From the NCBI RefSeq assembly GCF_015461805.1, contig NZ_JACVZE010000001.1:186001-250000 (forward strand): a DNA stretch of 64,000 nucleotides, read 5' to 3'. The notes under the pieces are model-generated. The model did not search any database. It had not been told where the DNA came from and was given only the letters and a program-made list of their open reading frames with translations. Origin of the DNA: Pseudomonas pisciculturae. GTDB taxonomy: Bacteria > Pseudomonadota > Gammaproteobacteria > Pseudomonadales > Pseudomonadaceae. The position numbers and the translations under genes are program-made. Positions 8,097 through 17,422 of this stretch are shown piece by piece. Each line of letters begins with the position of its first letter. The first letter of the stretch is position 1.

Positions 8097-9542
8097 GTGA
8101 CCCAAGTCCAACGTTTTGATAACTACATCAATGGCCAGTGGGTGGCTGGAGCCGACTATTGCGTCAACCTCAACCCGTCGGAGTTGTCTGATGTCATTGG
8201 CGAATACGCCAAGGCTGACGTCGCTCAAGTCAACGCCGCTATCGATGCTGCTCGCGCCGCATTCCCTGCTTGGTCCACTTCTGGCATTCAGGCGCGTCAT
8301 GATGCTCTGGACAAAGTCGGCAGCGAGATCCTCGCCCGTCGCGAAGAACTCGGCACCCTGCTGGCCCGGGAAGAGGGCAAGACCCTGCCCGAAGCCATCG
8401 GTGAAGTAACCCGCGCCGGTAATATCTTCAAGTTCTTCGCCGGCGAATGCCTGCGCTTGTCTGGCGACTACGTGCCGTCGGTACGCCCTGGCGTCAATGT
8501 GGAAGTCACTCGTGAGGCCTTGGGCGTGGTTGGCCTGATCACCCCGTGGAACTTCCCGATCGCCATCCCTGCCTGGAAAATCGCCCCGGCCCTGGCCTAC
8601 GGCAACTGCGTGGTAATCAAACCCGCCGAGTTAGTACCGGGCTGCGCTTGGGCCCTGGCCGAAATAATCTCCCGCGCCGGTTTCCCGGCCGGTGTGTTCA
8701 ACCTGGTGATGGGCAGTGGTCGCGTGGTTGGCGATGTACTGGTCAACAGCGCGAAAGTCGATGGCATCAGCTTCACCGGCTCCGTCGGTGTGGGCCGTCA
8801 GATCGCTGTCAGCTGTGTGTCGCGCCAGGCCAAAGTGCAGTTGGAAATGGGCGGCAAGAACCCGCAGATCATCCTCGACGACGCCGACCTCAAGCAGGCT
8901 GTCGAGCTGTCGGTGCAGAGCGCGTTCTATTCCACCGGCCAGCGTTGCACCGCTTCCAGCCGTCTTATTGTCACCGCGGGCATTCACGACCAGTTCGTGG
9001 CGGCGATGGCGGAGCGCATGAAGTCGATCAAGGTCGGCCACGCATTGAAAAGCGGCACCGATATCGGCCCGGTCGTCTCCCAGGCCCAGTTGGATCAGGA
9101 CTTGAAGTACATCGACATCGGCCAAAGCGAGGGTGCGCGGCTGGTGAGCGGTGGCGGCCTGGTGACCTGCGACACCGAAGGCTACTACCTGGCGCCGACG
9201 CTGTTTGCCGACAGTGAAGCCGCCATGCGTATCAGCCGTGAAGAGATCTTCGGCCCGGTGGCCAACATAGTACGCGTGGCGGACTACGAGGCGGCGCTGG
9301 CCATGGCCAACGACACCGAGTTCGGTTTGTCGGCGGGCATTGCCACTACGTCGCTCAAGTACGCCAACCACTTCAAGCGCCACTCCCAGGCCGGGATGGT
9401 GATGGTCAACCTGCCGACCGCGGGTGTGGACTATCACGTTCCATTCGGTGGCCGTAAGGGCTCATCCTATGGTTCGCGTGAGCAAGGTCGCTATGCGCAA
9501 GAGTTCTACACCGTGGTGAAAACCAGCTACATCGGTTCGTAA
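8097..9542 (+). CDS. 2-oxoglutarate semialdehyde (2,5-dioxovalerate) dehydrogenase
   Basis: NAD(P)+-dependent aldehyde dehydrogenase that should oxidise the KdgD product to 2-oxoglutarate, feeding the TCA cycle. The 481 residues show the family motifs: PWNFP (150-154) of the nucleotide-binding fold, the general base Glu250 in LEMGGKNP, and the catalytic Cys284 in GQRCTASSR. The start is GTG with AGGAGA upstream. The substrate is assigned from the family and its place after kdgD; other semialdehydes are possible. Confidence 0.9.
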   Translation: MTQVQRFDNYINGQWVAGADYCVNLNPSELSDVIGEYAKADVAQVNAAIDAARAAFPAWSTSGIQARHDALDKVGSEILARREELGTLLAREEGKTLPEAIGEVTRAGNIFKFFAGECLRLSGDYVPSVRPGVNVEVTREALGVVGLITPWNFPIAIPAWKIAPALAYGNCVVIKPAELVPGCAWALAEIISRAGFPAGVFNLVMGSGRVVGDVLVNSAKVDGISFTGSVGVGRQIAVSCVSRQAKVQLEMGGKNPQIILDDADLKQAVELSVQSAFYSTGQRCTASSRLIVTAGIHDQFVAAMAERMKSIKVGHALKSGTDIGPVVSQAQLDQDLKYIDIGQSEGARLVSGGGLVTCDTEGYYLAPTLFADSEAAMRISREEIFGPVANIVRVADYEAALAMANDTEFGLSAGIATTSLKYANHFKRHSQAGMVMVNLPTAGVDYHVPFGGRKGSSYGSREQGRYAQEFYTVVKTSYIGS

Positions 9543-9569
9543 CACGTAACACCTGTCGGCACCGGTTCC

Positions 9570-9656
9570 TGTAGGAGCTGGCTTGCCTGCGATAGCATCA
9601 CTGCGGTGTCACAGACACACCGAGGTGGCCGCATCGCCGGCAAGCCAGCTCCCACA
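9570..9656. repeat. paired REP element (A), inside the diacid operon
   Basis: Inverted arms TGTAGGAGCTGGCTTGCC (9570-9587) and GGCAAGCCAGCTCCCACA (9639-9656), about 24 bases each with few mismatches, flank a central ACTGCGGTG...CACCGAGGT stretch. This is the GGAGCTGGCTTGCCTGCGAT class of Pseudomonas REP. It sits in the 181-base gap before the permease gene and could affect mRNA stability. Confidence 0.85.
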
Positions 9657-9723
9657 TAAAGCCGGTCCCGCAGACAACAAGACCATTACCCGCAAAAAAA
9701 ATAATTAGTGGGAGTACTTCTAC

Positions 9724-11088
9724 ATGCAAGCGACCAAGCCGACCCACGTCCGCTATTTGATATTGCTCATGCTTTTTTTGGTGACCACCATCAACTACGC
9801 CGACCGGGCCACTATCGCCATCGCGGGCTCCAGCCTGCAAAAAGACCTCGGCATCGACGCGGTCACCCTCGGTTATATCTTCTCTGCATTCGGTTGGGCC
9901 TACGTGGCCGGGCAAATTCCCGGCGGCTGGCTGCTGGACCGATTCGGCTCGAAAAAAGTTTACGCCCTGAGCATCTTCACTTGGTCACTGTTCACCGTGC
10001 TGCAAGGCTATGTCGGTGAGTTCGGTGTCTCCACTGCCGTCGTTGCGCTGTTTATGCTGCGCTTCCTGGTGGGCCTGGCCGAAGCGCCATCGTTCCCCGG
10101 CAACGCCCGTATTGTGGCGGCCTGGTTTCCTACAGCTGAACGCGGCACCGCGTCGGCGATCTTCAACTCGGCGCAGTACTTCGCCACGGTGTTGTTCGCG
10201 CCGCTAATGGGCTGGATCGTCTACAGCTTCGGCTGGCAGCACGTGTTTATCGTGATGGGTGTGATCGGCATCGTCTTCTCGGGGATTTGGCTGAAAGTGA
10301 TCTACAGCCCGCGCCAGCATCCAATGATCAACGAAGCCGAGTTCAACCACATTGCGGCCAACGGTGCGATGGTCGATATGGACCAGGACAAGGCCAAGGG
10401 TAAGAAAACCGACGGCCCGAAGTGGGATTACATCCGTCAGTTGCTGACCAATCGCATGATGCTTGGCGTGTACCTGGGCCAGTACTGCATCAATGGCATC
10501 ACCTACTTCTTCCTGACCTGGTTCCCGGTGTACCTGGTACAAGACCGTGGCATGACCATCCTCAAGGCCGGTTTCATCGCCTCGTTGCCGGCGATCTGCG
10601 GGTTTATCGGCGGTGTTTTGGGCGGGGTGATTTCCGATTACCTGCTGCGCAAAGGCCATTCCCTGACCTTCGCCCGCAAAGCCCCGATCATTGCCGGGTT
10701 GCTGGTTTCCAGCAGCATCATCGCCTGCAACTACGTGGACGTGGAATGGATGGTGGTCGGCTTTATGGCTCTGGCCTTCTTCGGCAAAGGCGTTGGCGCA
10801 CTCGGTTGGGCGGTGGTGTCCGACACCTCGCCGAAACAAATCGCCGGCCTCAGTGGCGGCTTGTTCAACACCTTCGGTAACCTGGCGTCGATCACTACGC
10901 CAATCGTGATCGGCTACATCATCAGCACCACCGGCTCGTTCAAGTGGGCCTTGGTATTCGTCGGCGCCAACGCGCTGGTGGCGGTGTTCAGCTACCTGGT
11001 CATCGTCGGCCCGATCAAGCGTGTCGTGCTCAAAGAGCCGCCAGCCAAGGGCCCTGAGTTGACCAACCTAACCGAAGCGCATTCCTGA
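9724..11088 (+). CDS. MFS permease for glucarate/galactarate
   Basis: Inner-membrane permease of the major facilitator superfamily, anion:cation symporter group. The 454 residues hold about 12 hydrophobic helices. The start [21 protein letters not shown] leads into [15 protein letters not shown], the pattern of GudP/GarP-type diacid transporters. A hydrophilic central loop (about 200-245) separates two six-helix halves. Gene order with kdgD and garD supports sugar-diacid uptake. Galactarate, glucarate or both may be substrates. GGGAG precedes the ATG. Confidence 0.88.
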   Translation: MQATKPTHVRYLILLMLFLVTTINYADRATIAIAGSSLQKDLGIDAVTLGYIFSAFGWAYVAGQIPGGWLLDRFGSKKVYALSIFTWSLFTVLQGYVGEFGVSTAVVALFMLRFLVGLAEAPSFPGNARIVAAWFPTAERGTASAIFNSAQYFATVLFAPLMGWIVYSFGWQHVFIVMGVIGIVFSGIWLKVIYSPRQHPMINEAEFNHIAANGAMVDMDQDKAKGKKTDGPKWDYIRQLLTNRMMLGVYLGQYCINGITYFFLTWFPVYLVQDRGMTILKAGFIASLPAICGFIGGVLGGVISDYLLRKGHSLTFARKAPIIAGLLVSSSIIACNYVDVEWMVVGFMALAFFGKGVGALGWAVVSDTSPKQIAGLSGGLFNTFGNLASITTPIVIGYIISTTGSFKWALVFVGANALVAVFSYLVIVGPIKRVVLKEPPAKGPELTNLTEAHS

Positions 11089-11099
11089 GGGGCCGTGTG

Positions 11100-12653
11100 A
11101 TGCAGTTGATTGAACATGCCGACTCGCCGCGCTCGATTCGTTTGCACGAGCGCGACAACGTGGTGATCGTGGTCAATGACCAGGGCGTACCGGCCGGGAC
11201 CGAATTCCCGGACGGCCTGGTGACCGTGGATTTCATCCCCCAGAGCCACAAAGTGACCCTGGAAGATATCCCCGAGGGCGGTCAGATTATTCGCTACGGC
11301 CAGACCATTGGTTACGCCCTGGCGCCGATTCCGCGCGGCAGTTGGGTGCAGGAAGATCAACTGCGCATGCCCACCGCGCCACCGCTGGACAGCTTGCCGC
11401 TTTCTACCGAGGTGCCTGAAACCCAGGCGCCTTTGGAGGGGTTTTCCTTCGAGGGTTACCGCAATGCCGACGGCACCGTGGGCACGCGCAATATCCTCGG
11501 CATCACCACCACGGTGCAATGCGTAACGGGTGTGCTGGACCATGCGGTCAAGCGCATCAAGGATGAGCTGCTGCCCAAGTACCCCCATGTCGATGACGTG
11601 GTGGCACTTACCCACAGCTACGGCTGCGGGGTGGCCATTACGGCGACGGATGCCTACATCCCGATCCGCACCGTGCGCAACCTGGCGCGCAACCCCAACC
11701 TGGGCGGTGAAGCCTTGGTGATCAGCCTGGGCTGCGAAAAGTTGCAGGCCGGGCAGGTGATGCACGACAACGACAGCTCGGTCGACCTGAGCGAGCCGTG
11801 GCTGTATCGGTTGCAGGACTCCAGCCACGGTTTTACCGAAATGATCGAGCAGATCATGGAACTGGCCGAGACGCGCTTGAAGAAACTCGACCAGCGCCGC
11901 CGCGAAACTGTGCCGGCCTCGGAACTGATCCTGGGCATGCAGTGCGGCGGCAGCGATGCGTTTTCCGGGATCACCGCCAACCCGGCGCTGGGTTATGCCT
12001 CGGACTTGCTATTACGTGCCGGGGCGACGGTGATGTTTTCCGAAGTCACGGAAGTACGCGATGCCATTTACCTGCTGACTTCCCGCGCCGAGAGCAAGGA
12101 AGTGGCCCAGGAACTGGTGCGGGAAATGGACTGGTACGACCGTTACCTGGCCAAGGGCGAGGCCGATCGCAGCGCCAACACCACGCCAGGCAACAAGAAG
12201 GGCGGGTTGTCGAATATTGTCGAGAAGTCGTTGGGCTCTATCGTCAAGTCTGGCAGCAGCGCGATCAACGGCGTGCTGGGCCCTGGCGAGCGCTTCAAGG
12301 GCAAGGGCCTGATCTTTTGCGCCACGCCGGCCAGTGACTTTGTGTGTGGCACCTTGCAGTTGGCGGCCGGGATGAACCTGCATGTGTTCACCACTGGGCG
12401 TGGCACGCCGTATGGGCTGGCGATGGCGCCGGTGGTGAAGGTGTCGACGCGTACGGAATTGGCGCAGCGGTGGCCGGACCTTATCGATATCGATGCGGGG
12501 CGTATTGCCACCGGGCGCGCGAGCATTGAGGAGTTGGGGTGGGAGTTGTTCCACTTCTATCTGGATGTGGCCAGCGGCAAGAAGCAGACGTGGGCGGAGC
12601 GGCATAAGCTGCATAACGACATTACGTTGTTCAACCCCGCGCCGATTACCTGA
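11100..12653 (+). CDS. garD: galactarate dehydratase
   Basis: Dehydrates D-galactarate to 5-keto-4-deoxyglucarate, the substrate of KdgD. It belongs to the UxaA/GarD family: a small N-terminal SAF-like domain (about 1-95) and a large catalytic part with conserved Cys/His stretches, such as [16 protein letters not shown] and [21 protein letters not shown], that are thought to bind the metal. The ATG at 11100 (517 residues) was chosen over a GTG one codon earlier because of the spacing from GAGGGG at 11087-11092. Last gene of the operon; no glucarate dehydratase gene is present in the window. Confidence 0.94.
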   Translation: MQLIEHADSPRSIRLHERDNVVIVVNDQGVPAGTEFPDGLVTVDFIPQSHKVTLEDIPEGGQIIRYGQTIGYALAPIPRGSWVQEDQLRMPTAPPLDSLPLSTEVPETQAPLEGFSFEGYRNADGTVGTRNILGITTTVQCVTGVLDHAVKRIKDELLPKYPHVDDVVALTHSYGCGVAITATDAYIPIRTVRNLARNPNLGGEALVISLGCEKLQAGQVMHDNDSSVDLSEPWLYRLQDSSHGFTEMIEQIMELAETRLKKLDQRRRETVPASELILGMQCGGSDAFSGITANPALGYASDLLLRAGATVMFSEVTEVRDAIYLLTSRAESKEVAQELVREMDWYDRYLAKGEADRSANTTPGNKKGGLSNIVEKSLGSIVKSGSSAINGVLGPGERFKGKGLIFCATPASDFVCGTLQLAAGMNLHVFTTGRGTPYGLAMAPVVKVSTRTELAQRWPDLIDIDAGRIATGRASIEELGWELFHFYLDVASGKKQTWAERHKLHNDITLFNPAPIT

Positions 12654-12661
12654 GACCGAGT

Positions 12662-12754
12662 CGCCTGCTTCGCGAGCAAGCCCGCTCCCACATTTGACCG
12701 AGTTCGACCTTTGGAACGCGGTCAAATGTGGGAGCGGGCTTGCTCGCGAAGGCG
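12662..12754. repeat. paired REP element (B)
   Basis: Arms TTCGCGAGCAAGCCCGCTCC...CATTTGAC and GTCAAATGTGGGAGCGGGCTTGCTCGCGAA are near-perfect inverted copies of more than 30 bases, with a short unique centre. This is the GCGGGCTTGCTCGCGAA class. It directly follows garD and may end or protect its mRNA. Confidence 0.9.
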
Positions 12755-12826
12755 TCTTGTCAGGCGCTACAGGTCAGCATGGCTTATCATTAGCCACCTA
12801 ACGACGCTCACCAAGGTTACCCCGGC

Positions 12827-13768
12827 ATGCTGGCTATCTTCCTCACCACCCTGACCATCACCGCGCCGGTGTTCGCCATGCTCTTCCTCGGTGTGCTGCT
12901 CAAGCGCATCAACTGGATCAACGACAACTTCATCCACACCGCTTCCTCCCTGGTGTTCAACGTCACCATGCCGGCGTTGCTGTTTCTGGGCATCCTGCAT
13001 GCCGACCTGCATTCGGCGCTCAAGCCGGGTTTGCTGATTTATTTCGCCGTCGCGACGTTGGTCAGCTTTGCCCTGGCCTGGGGCTGGGCGATCTTTCGCT
13101 GCAAGCGCGAAGACCGGGGCATCTATGCCCAGGGGGCGTTTCGCGGCAATAACGGGGTGATCGGCTTGGCGCTGGCTGCCAGCATGTACGGCGACTACGG
13201 CATCTCGCTGGGCGCGATCCTCGCGGCGTTGGTGATCCTGTTCTACAACACGCTATCGACCATCGTGCTGGCGGTGTACAGCCCGGTGATCAAGTCCGAC
13301 CCGTGGAGCATTTTCAAGAGTGTGGTGGCCAACCCGTTGATCATCAGCGTGATCGTGGCCGCGCCGTTTGCCTACTTTCAGATTGGCCTGCCGGGTTGGT
13401 TGGAAAAATCCTTGCAGTACCTCGCCGACACCACACTGCCGCTGGCGCTGATTTGCATCGGTGGCACCTTGTCATTGGCGGCATTGCGCAAGAGCGGCAA
13501 CATGGCGTTGAGCGCGAGCCTGATGAAAATGGTCTGGCTGCCTGTTATCGCAACCTTGGGGGCTTGGCTGCTCGGCTTCCGAGGGCCGGAGTTGGGGATT
13601 TTGTTCCTGTACTTCGGTGCGCCGACGGCGGCTGCGAGTTTTGTGATGGCCAGGGCGGCGGAGGGCAATCATGAGCTGGCGGCGGCGATTATTGTGATCA
13701 CCACGTTGATGGCGGCGGTGACCACCAATATTGGGATATTTGTGTTGCAGGCGGGGGGCTGGATCTGA
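12827..13768 (+). CDS. AEC-family transporter (auxin/malonate efflux carrier type)
   Basis: Integral membrane protein of 313 residues with about ten hydrophobic segments. It has a typical family start (MLAIFLTTLTITAPVFAMLF) and the internal repeat architecture of the bile/arsenite/riboflavin superfamily. FRGNNGVIGLALAASMYG near residue 105 is characteristic of AEC members. These proteins move small organic acids or related anions, but no substrate can be read from sequence. It stands alone between REP elements, convergent with the decarboxylase-like gene. Confidence 0.85.
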   Translation: MLAIFLTTLTITAPVFAMLFLGVLLKRINWINDNFIHTASSLVFNVTMPALLFLGILHADLHSALKPGLLIYFAVATLVSFALAWGWAIFRCKREDRGIYAQGAFRGNNGVIGLALAASMYGDYGISLGAILAALVILFYNTLSTIVLAVYSPVIKSDPWSIFKSVVANPLIISVIVAAPFAYFQIGLPGWLEKSLQYLADTTLPLALICIGGTLSLAALRKSGNMALSASLMKMVWLPVIATLGAWLLGFRGPELGILFLYFGAPTAAASFVMARAAEGNHELAAAIIVITTLMAAVTTNIGIFVLQAGGWI

Positions 13769-13792
13769 ATGTTGTGGTGTCTGTGAGGGCCA

Positions 13793-13904
13793 ATCGGGGG
13801 CAAGTCGAATCGTCGCACCGCCCCTCCCACATTTGACCGAGTTCCAACATGAGAATGCGGTCGGATGTGGGAGGGGCGGTGCGACGATTCGACTTGCCCC
13901 CGAT
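13793..13904. repeat. paired REP element (C) with perfect 40-base arms
   Basis: The arms 13793-13832 and 13865-13904 are exact reverse complements over 40 bases, around a 32-base centre containing GACCGAGTTCCAACATGAGA. The arm carries GTCGAATCGTCGCACCGCCCC, a variant of the usual CTTGCCCCC arm. It lies between convergent genes and may act as a two-way terminator. Confidence 0.92.
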
Positions 13905-13917
13905 AGCTATCTGACAG

Positions 13918-14301
13918 TCACTGCTGATCAGCCTGGTACGCCTCAATCACTTCCTGCGCCGCACGAAACGCATCAATCGCCGCCGGCACGCCCGCATACA
14001 CCGCGCAGTGCAGCAACGCCTCACGAATCTCTTCCACGGTACAGCCGTTATTCAGCGCGCCGCGCACATGGCCTTTAAGTTCCTGCGGGCACTTGAGCGC
14101 GGTGAGGGCGGCGAGGGTGATCAGGCTGCGGGTTTTCAGCGGCAAACCTTCACGGTTCCACACGCTACCCCAGGCATGTTCGTTGACGAAGTCCTGCAGC
14201 GGCTGGGTGAACTCGGTGGCATTGCCCAGCGCGCGGTCGACGAATACATCCCCCATGACCTGGCGACGCATTTCAACCCCGGGCTTTTTCTGATCGGTCA
14301 T
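13918..14301 (-). CDS. carboxymuconolactone decarboxylase family protein
   Basis: Small cytoplasmic protein of 127 residues with the AhpD-like all-helical fold. It resembles 4-carboxymuconolactone decarboxylase (PcaC): FVNEHAWGSVWNREGLPLKTRSL, then LKGHVRGALNNGCTVEEIREALLHCAVYAGVPAA. The single Cys in LLHCAVYAG rather than a CxxC suggests a decarboxylase-type rather than peroxidase-type site. No protocatechuate genes are nearby, so a role in the beta-ketoadipate pathway is not supported by context. Its start overlaps the stop of the exchanger gene by four bases, so the two are cotranscribed. Confidence 0.85.
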   Translation of the reverse strand: MTDQKKPGVEMRRQVMGDVFVDRALGNATEFTQPLQDFVNEHAWGSVWNREGLPLKTRSLITLAALTALKCPQELKGHVRGALNNGCTVEEIREALLHCAVYAGVPAAIDAFRAAQEVIEAYQADQQ

Positions 14302-15392
14302 TGCGATTCCCTCTTGTGTTGGCGGCGCCAGGCTCGCAGCGTGCTGAACAACAGGAACGCCACCAGCACTGGCAAAACGTAATACAGCATCAGGTGTTCA
14401 AGCTTGGTCGCAAGCGGCATGCCGGTAGTGAACGCCATCACGTGCAGCCCGTACGCCAGGTACAGCCCCAGCAGCACCAGGCCTTCGGCGCGGGTTACGC
14501 GGTAGCCGGTGTAGAACACCGGCAGGCACAGCACCACGGCGGCGAGCATCACCGGCAGGTCGAAGTCCAAGGCGTTGGGCGATACCGACAGCGGGGAGGG
14601 CGCCACCAAGGCAGTGAAACCCAGTACCCCCAGCAGGTTGAACAGGTTGCTGCCGATCACGTTGCCCACGGCGATTTCACGCTCACCGCGCAAGGCGGCG
14701 ATCAGCGATGTGGCCAAGCATGGCAGTGAGGTGCCGACGCCGATCAGGGTCAGGCCGATGATGCGTTCCGACAGGCCCAGGTCACTCGACACATCCACGG
14801 CCGCGCCGAGCAACAAATGCCCGGCCAGCACCAGGATCAGCAAGCCGCCGAGCATCAACAACACACTGCTCAGCCAAGGCGCCTTGGCCACCGTATCCAG
14901 CGTGCGCGGGCGTCGGGAATGGCGCGTCTGATAATGCAGCACACCGAGGTAGGCGAGCAGGGCTACCAGCAGCAACAGGCCGTCGATGGGCGTGAGTGCT
15001 TCATTGGCTGCGAGGGTAAACACCAGCAGCCCGGCGAGGATCATCACCGGGATATCCAGGCGCACCAGTTGGCGCGAGACCCGCAGCGGAATGATCAGCG
15101 CCGACAGGCCCAACGTCACGAGGATGTTGAAGATACTGCTGCCGATCACGCTGCCCACTGCAATATCGGTATTGCCGGCCAGGGTAGCTTGCAGACTCAC
15201 GGTCATCTGCGGCGCGCTGCTGCCGAAGGCGACGATGCTCAGGCCGATGATCAACGGCCGTACCTTGAGGCTGGCGGCCAGGCGCACGGCGGCACGCACC
15301 AGAATCTCGGCGCCGACGATCAGCAGCAGCAGGCCGCTGACCAATTCCAGCAGGCTCCAGGGCGAGAGGGCGGTTAATCCGAAAATGGCCAA
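14298..15392 (-). CDS. CaCA-family cation exchanger, divergent
   Basis: Membrane protein of about 364 residues with two inverted five-helix halves and both alpha-repeats: GLSIVAFGSSAPQMTVSL (50-67) and GLTLIGVGTSLPCLATSL (213-230). It is thus related to YrbG-type Na+/Ca2+ exchangers. The alpha-repeat Glu of typical members (APE/LPE) is Gln62 in the first repeat and Cys225 in the second, and GN is GS at 80-81. Ca2+ transport is therefore doubtful. The start is uncertain: a TTG at 15392, with GGAG only two bases away, is the best-placed codon, 12 bases after the RlpA-like gene. Confidence 0.8.
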   Translation of the reverse strand: MAIFGLTALSPWSLLELVSGLLLLIVGAEILVRAAVRLAASLKVRPLIIGLSIVAFGSSAPQMTVSLQATLAGNTDIAVGSVIGSSIFNILVTLGLSALIIPLRVSRQLVRLDIPVMILAGLLVFTLAANEALTPIDGLLLLVALLAYLGVLHYQTRHSRRPRTLDTVAKAPWLSSVLLMLGGLLILVLAGHLLLGAAVDVSSDLGLSERIIGLTLIGVGTSLPCLATSLIAALRGEREIAVGNVIGSNLFNLLGVLGFTALVAPSPLSVSPNALDFDLPVMLAAVVLCLPVFYTGYRVTRAEGLVLLGLYLAYGLHVMAFTTGMPLATKLEHLMLYYVLPVLVAFLLFSTLRAWRRQHKRESQ

Positions 15393-15403
15393 GGCTCCGT
15401 CAG

Positions 15404-15778
15404 TTAGTTGCTCATGGCTTGAACGCGCACGCGTGCCGTACCGCTGGAGATCATGCCCAGCTGTTCGGCGGCCTTGCGCGAAAGATCAATCAAGCGCCCA
15501 CGGGTATGCGGCCCGCGATCATTGATGCGCACAACCACGGATTTGTCGTTGGCGAGATTGGTGACCTTGACCTGGGTGCCGAACGGCAATTGCCGGTGGG
15601 CGGCGGTCAGGGCGTTCTGGTTGAAGGGTTCACCGCTGGCGGTCTTTTTGCCATGGTGCTTGGCGCCGTAATAGGACGCGGTGCCGGTTTCATCGTAGCC
15701 GTTGGGATTGACGAGGCCGCCGCTGGCGCAGCCGGCCAACAGGGAGAACAGGGCCAGGAGGCCAATTAGGCGCTTCAC
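15404..15778 (-). CDS. RlpA-like double-psi beta-barrel lipoprotein
   Basis: The 124-residue protein has a lipoprotein signal ([14 protein letters not shown], lipid Cys17) and one RlpA-type double-psi barrel. The pattern [24 protein letters not shown] and the catalytic-site segment [28 protein letters not shown] are intact, including the Asp in NDRGP. RlpA proteins cleave denuded peptidoglycan glycans. This short form has no SPOR domain, so it would not be targeted to septa like the long RlpA. It appears to lead a three-gene minus-strand unit with the exchanger and decarboxylase-like genes. Confidence 0.88.
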   Translation of the reverse strand: MKRLIGLLALFSLLAGCASGGLVNPNGYDETGTASYYGAKHHGKKTASGEPFNQNALTAAHRQLPFGTQVKVTNLANDKSVVVRINDRGPHTRGRLIDLSRKAAEQLGMISSGTARVRVQAMSN

Positions 15779-15813
15779 TCAAGGTACCCCCATATCAAAG
15801 GTGGAAGAGACTT

Positions 15814-15902
15814 ATGTGGGAGGGGGCTTGCCCCCGATAGCGGTGTGTCAGCCAAATATTCATCAACTGACACACCGCAATCGGGGGCAAGCCCCCTCCC
15901 AT
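15814..15902. repeat. paired REP element (D)
   Basis: ATGTGGGAGGGGGCTTGCCC...GCGGTGTGTCA and its inverted partner TGACACACCGC...GCCCCCTCCCAT form a long imperfect hairpin. It has the GGGGGCTTGCCCCCGAT arm and the GTGTGTCAG centre shared by elements E, F and G. It lies between gatB and the RlpA-like gene. Confidence 0.92.
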
Positions 15903-15966
15903 ACAAAGCTGGCCCCACCGTGGGTCCGAGTTGAGCATGAGATCTCACCCGGACCATTCATCACTA

Positions 15967-17412
15967 TCAGCCTTCGAGCTTGCTTTTAAGCAATTCGTTC
16001 ACTTGCTGCGGGTTGGCCTTGCCTTTCGACGCTTTCATCGCCTGGCCCACAAAGAAGCCGAACATCTTGCCGCGCTTGGCTTCGTCTGCCGCGCGATATT
16101 GCTCGACTTGCTCGGCATTGGCCGCGAGCATTTCATCGAGAACGGCCGAGATGGCGCCGCTGTCGGTGACTTGCTTGAGGCCGCGCTTCTCGATGATTTC
16201 ATCGGCGCTGCCTTCGCCTGCGGCCATGGCTTCGAACACGGTCTTGGCAATTTTGCCGGAGATGGTGTTGTCTTTGATGCGCAGCAGCATGCCGCCCAAC
16301 TGCTCGGCAGTGACCGGGGCTTCGTCGATTTCCAGGCCCTGTTTGTTCAACAGGCTGCCCAGCTCAACCATGACCCAGTTGGCTGCCAATTTGGCGTCAC
16401 CAGCAATGTTCACTACTTGCTCGAAGTAGTTGGCTTGCTCACGGCTGGAGGCCAGCACGCTGGCATCGTAGACCGACAGGCCAAACTGCTCCTGGAAGCG
16501 TTCGCGTTTCTGCTGCGGCAGTTCCGGCAGGGTGGTGCGCACGTCATTGAGGAACGAGTCCTCGATGACCACCGGCAACAAGTCCGGGTCGGGGAAGTAA
16601 CGGTAGTCGTTGGCTTCCTCTTTGCTGCGCATGGCGCGGGTTTCGTCTTTGTTCGGGTCGTACAGGCGGGTTTGCTGGATGACCTTGCCGCCGTCTTCGA
16701 TCAGCTCGATCTGGCGACGCACTTCGCTGTTGATCGCCTTCTCGATGAAGCGGAACGAGTTGACGTTCTTGATCTCGCAGCGCGTGCCGTACTCGGTCTG
16801 ACCCTTGGGGCGGATCGACACGTTGCAGTCGCAACGCAGCGAGCCTTCGGCCATGTTGCCGTCACAGATGCCCAGGTAACGCACCAGCGCGTGGATCGTT
16901 TTTACGTAGGCCACGGCTTCCTTGGCGCTGCGCATGTCTGGCTCGGAGACGATCTCCAGCAGCGGCGTGCCGGCACGGTTCAGGTCGATACCGGTGGCGC
17001 CCGGGAATTCTTCGTGCAGGCTCTTGCCGGCGTCTTCTTCCAGGTGCGCGCGGGTTACACCGACGCGCTTGATGGTGCCGTCTTCCAGGGGGATGTCCAG
17101 GTGGCCCTTGCCAACAATCGGCAACTCCATCTGGCTGATCTGGTAGCCCTTGGGCAGGTCCGGATAGAAGTAGTTCTTGCGCGCGAACACGTTGTGCTGG
17201 CCGATCTCGGCGTCAATCGCCAGGCCGAACATCACCGCCATGCGCACCGCTTCCTGGTTCAGCACCGGCAGCACGCCGGGCATGCCCAGGTCTACCAGGC
17301 TGGCCTGGGTGTTGGGCTCGGAGCCGAACGTGGTGGCGCTACCGGAGAAAATCTTCGATTGGGTGGCGAGCTGGGTATGAATCTCCAGCCCGATCACGAC
17401 TTCCCATTGCAT
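15967..17412 (-). CDS. gatB: aspartyl/glutamyl-tRNA amidotransferase subunit B
   Basis: tRNA-binding kinase subunit of GatCAB, which activates Asp-tRNA(Asn) or Glu-tRNA(Gln) for transamidation. The 481 residues start [20 protein letters not shown] with the conserved EIHxQL motif, followed by [12 protein letters not shown] and EDAGKSLH. A helical YqeY-like tail (about 330-481) ends the protein. It is the last gene of gatC-gatA-gatB, 10 bases after gatA. Confidence 0.98.
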   Translation of the reverse strand: MQWEVVIGLEIHTQLATQSKIFSGSATTFGSEPNTQASLVDLGMPGVLPVLNQEAVRMAVMFGLAIDAEIGQHNVFARKNYFYPDLPKGYQISQMELPIVGKGHLDIPLEDGTIKRVGVTRAHLEEDAGKSLHEEFPGATGIDLNRAGTPLLEIVSEPDMRSAKEAVAYVKTIHALVRYLGICDGNMAEGSLRCDCNVSIRPKGQTEYGTRCEIKNVNSFRFIEKAINSEVRRQIELIEDGGKVIQQTRLYDPNKDETRAMRSKEEANDYRYFPDPDLLPVVIEDSFLNDVRTTLPELPQQKRERFQEQFGLSVYDASVLASSREQANYFEQVVNIAGDAKLAANWVMVELGSLLNKQGLEIDEAPVTAEQLGGMLLRIKDNTISGKIAKTVFEAMAAGEGSADEIIEKRGLKQVTDSGAISAVLDEMLAANAEQVEQYRAADEAKRGKMFGFFVGQAMKASKGKANPQQVNELLKSKLEG

Positions 17413-17422
17413 AGTGTTCTCC

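Noticed and set aside
12827..15778. AEC transporter, decarboxylase-like protein, exchanger and RlpA-like protein as one new pathway
   Set aside because: They are on two strands and separated by a REP element; the three minus-strand genes may share a transcript, but nothing in their families points to a joint function.
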